Assembly: GCA_036011305.1 (NCBI GenBank)
Contig: DASCNA010000027.1
Location: forward strand, 1-26,711
Length of the DNA: 26,711 nucleotides
DNA from: DASCNA01 sp036011305
Lineage (GTDB): Bacteria > Verrucomicrobiota > Lentisphaeria > Victivallales > GWF2-38-69
Direction: 5' to 3'
Made by a program: the position numbers and the translations under genes. The notes below the pieces were generated by a model. That model was given only the letters and a program-made list of their open reading frames with translations, was not told the origin of the DNA and made no database searches. This document shows, in pieces, positions 26,226-26,711 of the stretch. Every line of letters begins with the position of its first letter. Position 1 is the stretch's first letter.

Positions 26226-26305
26226 AACACGACTTCCGTCGTGAACTCTGACACTAGCTTTCAATACTACTTCGTTGCGCTAAAGTTCGCGACGATAGCC
26301 GTGTT
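26226..26305. other. G+C-richer structured spacer (two hairpins), function unknown
   Basis: Within an A+T-rich spacer, CACGAC (26228-26233) pairs with GTCGTG (26238-26243) over a TTCC loop. TCGTTGC (26272-26278) pairs with GCGACGA (26289-26295) with one wobble, and AACACG (26226-26231) could alternatively pair with CGTGTT (26300-26305). It has no U-tract and no ORF. It could be a small repetitive element, an RNA structure or a relic of transferred DNA. Confidence 0.3.
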
Positions 26306-26313
26306 TTTCAAAA

Positions 26314-26334
26314 TCTCAGATCTGAAATCTGAAA
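26314..26334. repeat. TCTGAAA heptamer repeat after tssG
   Basis: TCTCAGA (26314-26320) is followed by two perfect copies of TCTGAAA (26321-26334), ending four bases before the tssG stop codon position (26339). The same heptamer forms the right arm of the hairpin after clpV (22058-22071). Confidence 0.5.
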
Positions 26335-26338
26335 TTTC

Positions 26339-26576
26339 CTAATATTTCGTTTCCGGATTCTCTATTATTAAATCTTCTCTATCTTCTCTGTTTTCTTCAG
26401 AAAGCATCCAGCCTGTATACCCCATCAGCGTACCCTGTCCGCATGGTTTGACCGCATCCGCACTTAATACCAGTTGAAGATCCCATTCAAAATGCGATCT
26501 GTTAAATTTTTTCACCCATTCCACCAGGTGCTTAAACGCTTCTTTACCAGGAAGAAATTCAACATATTTCTCATAG
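26339..26576 (-). pseudogene. tssG: tssG (T6SS baseplate) C-terminal fragment, 5' part cut off by insertion
   Basis: The frame ending at TAG 26339-26341 reads back through YEKYVEFLPGKEAFKHLVEW, then HFEWDLQLVLSADAVKP, then LMGYTGWML. This matches the conserved end of TssG/ImpH (FLPGG...LV..., WDLRLVL...P, LGWTSWL). TssG is a wedge protein of the T6SS baseplate, normally over 300 residues. Here only about 78 residues remain. Just upstream, homology stops, a TGA occurs in frame (26579-26581), and IS21-like sequence begins. The remnant has no proper start; a GTG at 26522-26524 is inside the domain and not a likely start. The next gene downstream is 175 bases away. The T6SS would lack TssG unless another copy exists. 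Confidence 0.72.
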
Positions 26577-26591
26577 TGTCAAATGCAACCT

Positions 26592-26626
26592 AAATTCCAT
26601 AGTTGGTATTAAAGAAAATTCCATAG
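26592..26626. repeat. Direct repeats AAATTCCATAG in the insertion-sequence end
   Basis: Two identical 11-base copies at 26592-26602 and 26616-26626, start to start 24 bases, lie between the IS tip (26577) and the IstB-like stop (26640). They are candidate transposase-binding sites. Confidence 0.7.
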
Positions 26627-26639
26627 CTCGGATAAAAAT

Positions 26640-26711
26640 TTATACCTCCGTTTTATTGTTTTTAATATTCTTAGTACGATAGCTTTGTCCGTTAATTTTA
26701 AATATACTTGA
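26640..26711 (-). CDS. IS21 helper ATPase IstB-like protein, C-terminal end (partial)
   Basis: On the minus strand the window edge opens into a frame encoding SSIFKINGQSYRTKNIKNNK and ending EV-TAA at 26640-26642. The S-IF-I-G-SYR pattern followed by a short basic tail is what I recall at the end of IstB proteins (H.S....I.G.SYR.K). IstB is the AAA+ helper that assists the IstA transposase. Only 23 residues are visible, so the assignment depends on the surrounding IS-like ends. The rest lies beyond the right edge. Confidence 0.5.
   Translation of the reverse strand, partial: SSIFKINGQSYRTKNIKNNKTEV

Larger units (their letters stand above)
26577..26711 (-). mobile_element. Right end of an IS21-family insertion sequence (partial)
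   Basis: The plus strand from 26577 starts with TGTCAAATGCAACC, a TG-tipped end. It contains two direct copies of AAATTCCATAG (26592-26602 and 26616-26626) 24 bases apart. Repeated sequences inside the ends, thought to bind transposase, are typical of IS21 elements. An IstB-like C-terminus lies just inside. The element runs off the right edge, so the other end and the target duplication cannot be seen. Confidence 0.6.

Noticed and set aside
26228..26243. CACGAC/GTCGTG hairpin as an intrinsic terminator
   Set aside because: No U-tract follows on either strand.
26571..26624. Small minus-strand ORF (17 residues) with a GGAGG upstream
   Set aside because: It lies across the IS end and its direct repeats, and the GGAGG is about 19 bases from the ATG. 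It is more likely a by-product of the repeats than a gene.

Overview
The window is A+T-rich DNA from a Gram-negative bacterium that is probably anaerobic or microaerobic. The Gram-negative call rests on several secreted lipoproteins, a BamE-like lipoprotein, an exported cyclophilin and type VI secretion (T6SS) genes. The anaerobic leaning rests on a 2-hydroxyacyl-CoA dehydratase/activase-type Fe-S protein, an iron-sulfur flavoprotein and a U32-family Fe-S protein. The sequence alone does not fix the phylum. Lentisphaerota/PVC-like or Deferribacterota-like bacteria are guesses only. TGA is used as an ordinary stop by several genes. No tRNA, rRNA, CRISPR array or prophage was seen.

Layout. 1-247: N-terminus of a membrane-anchored coiled-coil protein running off the left edge. 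567-2936 (+): a four-gene cassette of PadR regulator, membrane protein, iron-sulfur flavoprotein and a second small membrane protein. 2963-7211 (-): a two-gene signalling operon, a 1000-residue sensor hybrid kinase with a periplasmic solute-binding domain followed by a response regulator fused to a SpoIIE/RsbU-type PP2C phosphatase. 7424-8887 (+): COG3014-like lipoprotein. 8891-10138 (-): U32 protein. 10469-12544 (+): a fused CoA-enzyme activase/dehydratase-like protein. 12761-15295 (-): an NtrB/NtrC-like two-component pair. 15466-16498 (-): two small lipoproteins. 16709-19739 (+): SdaC-like transporter, nitroreductase and class I DAHP synthase. 19815-21204 (-): a STAS-domain protein followed by a ketoacyl-ACP synthase III homologue broken by one in-frame TGA. 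21437-22012 (+): exported cyclophilin. 22125 to the right edge (-): part of a T6SS locus (clpV/tssH, an OB-fold-like exported protein, a lipoprotein and the C-terminus of tssG), cut by what looks like the end of an IS21-family element.

How the genes may work together. The hybrid kinase, the PP2C response regulator and the STAS protein are three classes of component used in partner-switching pathways, although the STAS gene is about 14 kb away and no RsbW-like kinase is present. The T6SS genes are probably the tail of a larger cluster to the right. The IS21-like insertion removes the N-terminal part of TssG from the window, so the secretion system may be inactive unless tssG exists elsewhere. 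The most notable observations are the single nonsense codon in the KAS III gene, whose homology resumes for 41 codons; the interrupted tssG; and the activase-dehydratase fusion carrying an extra four-cysteine cluster.
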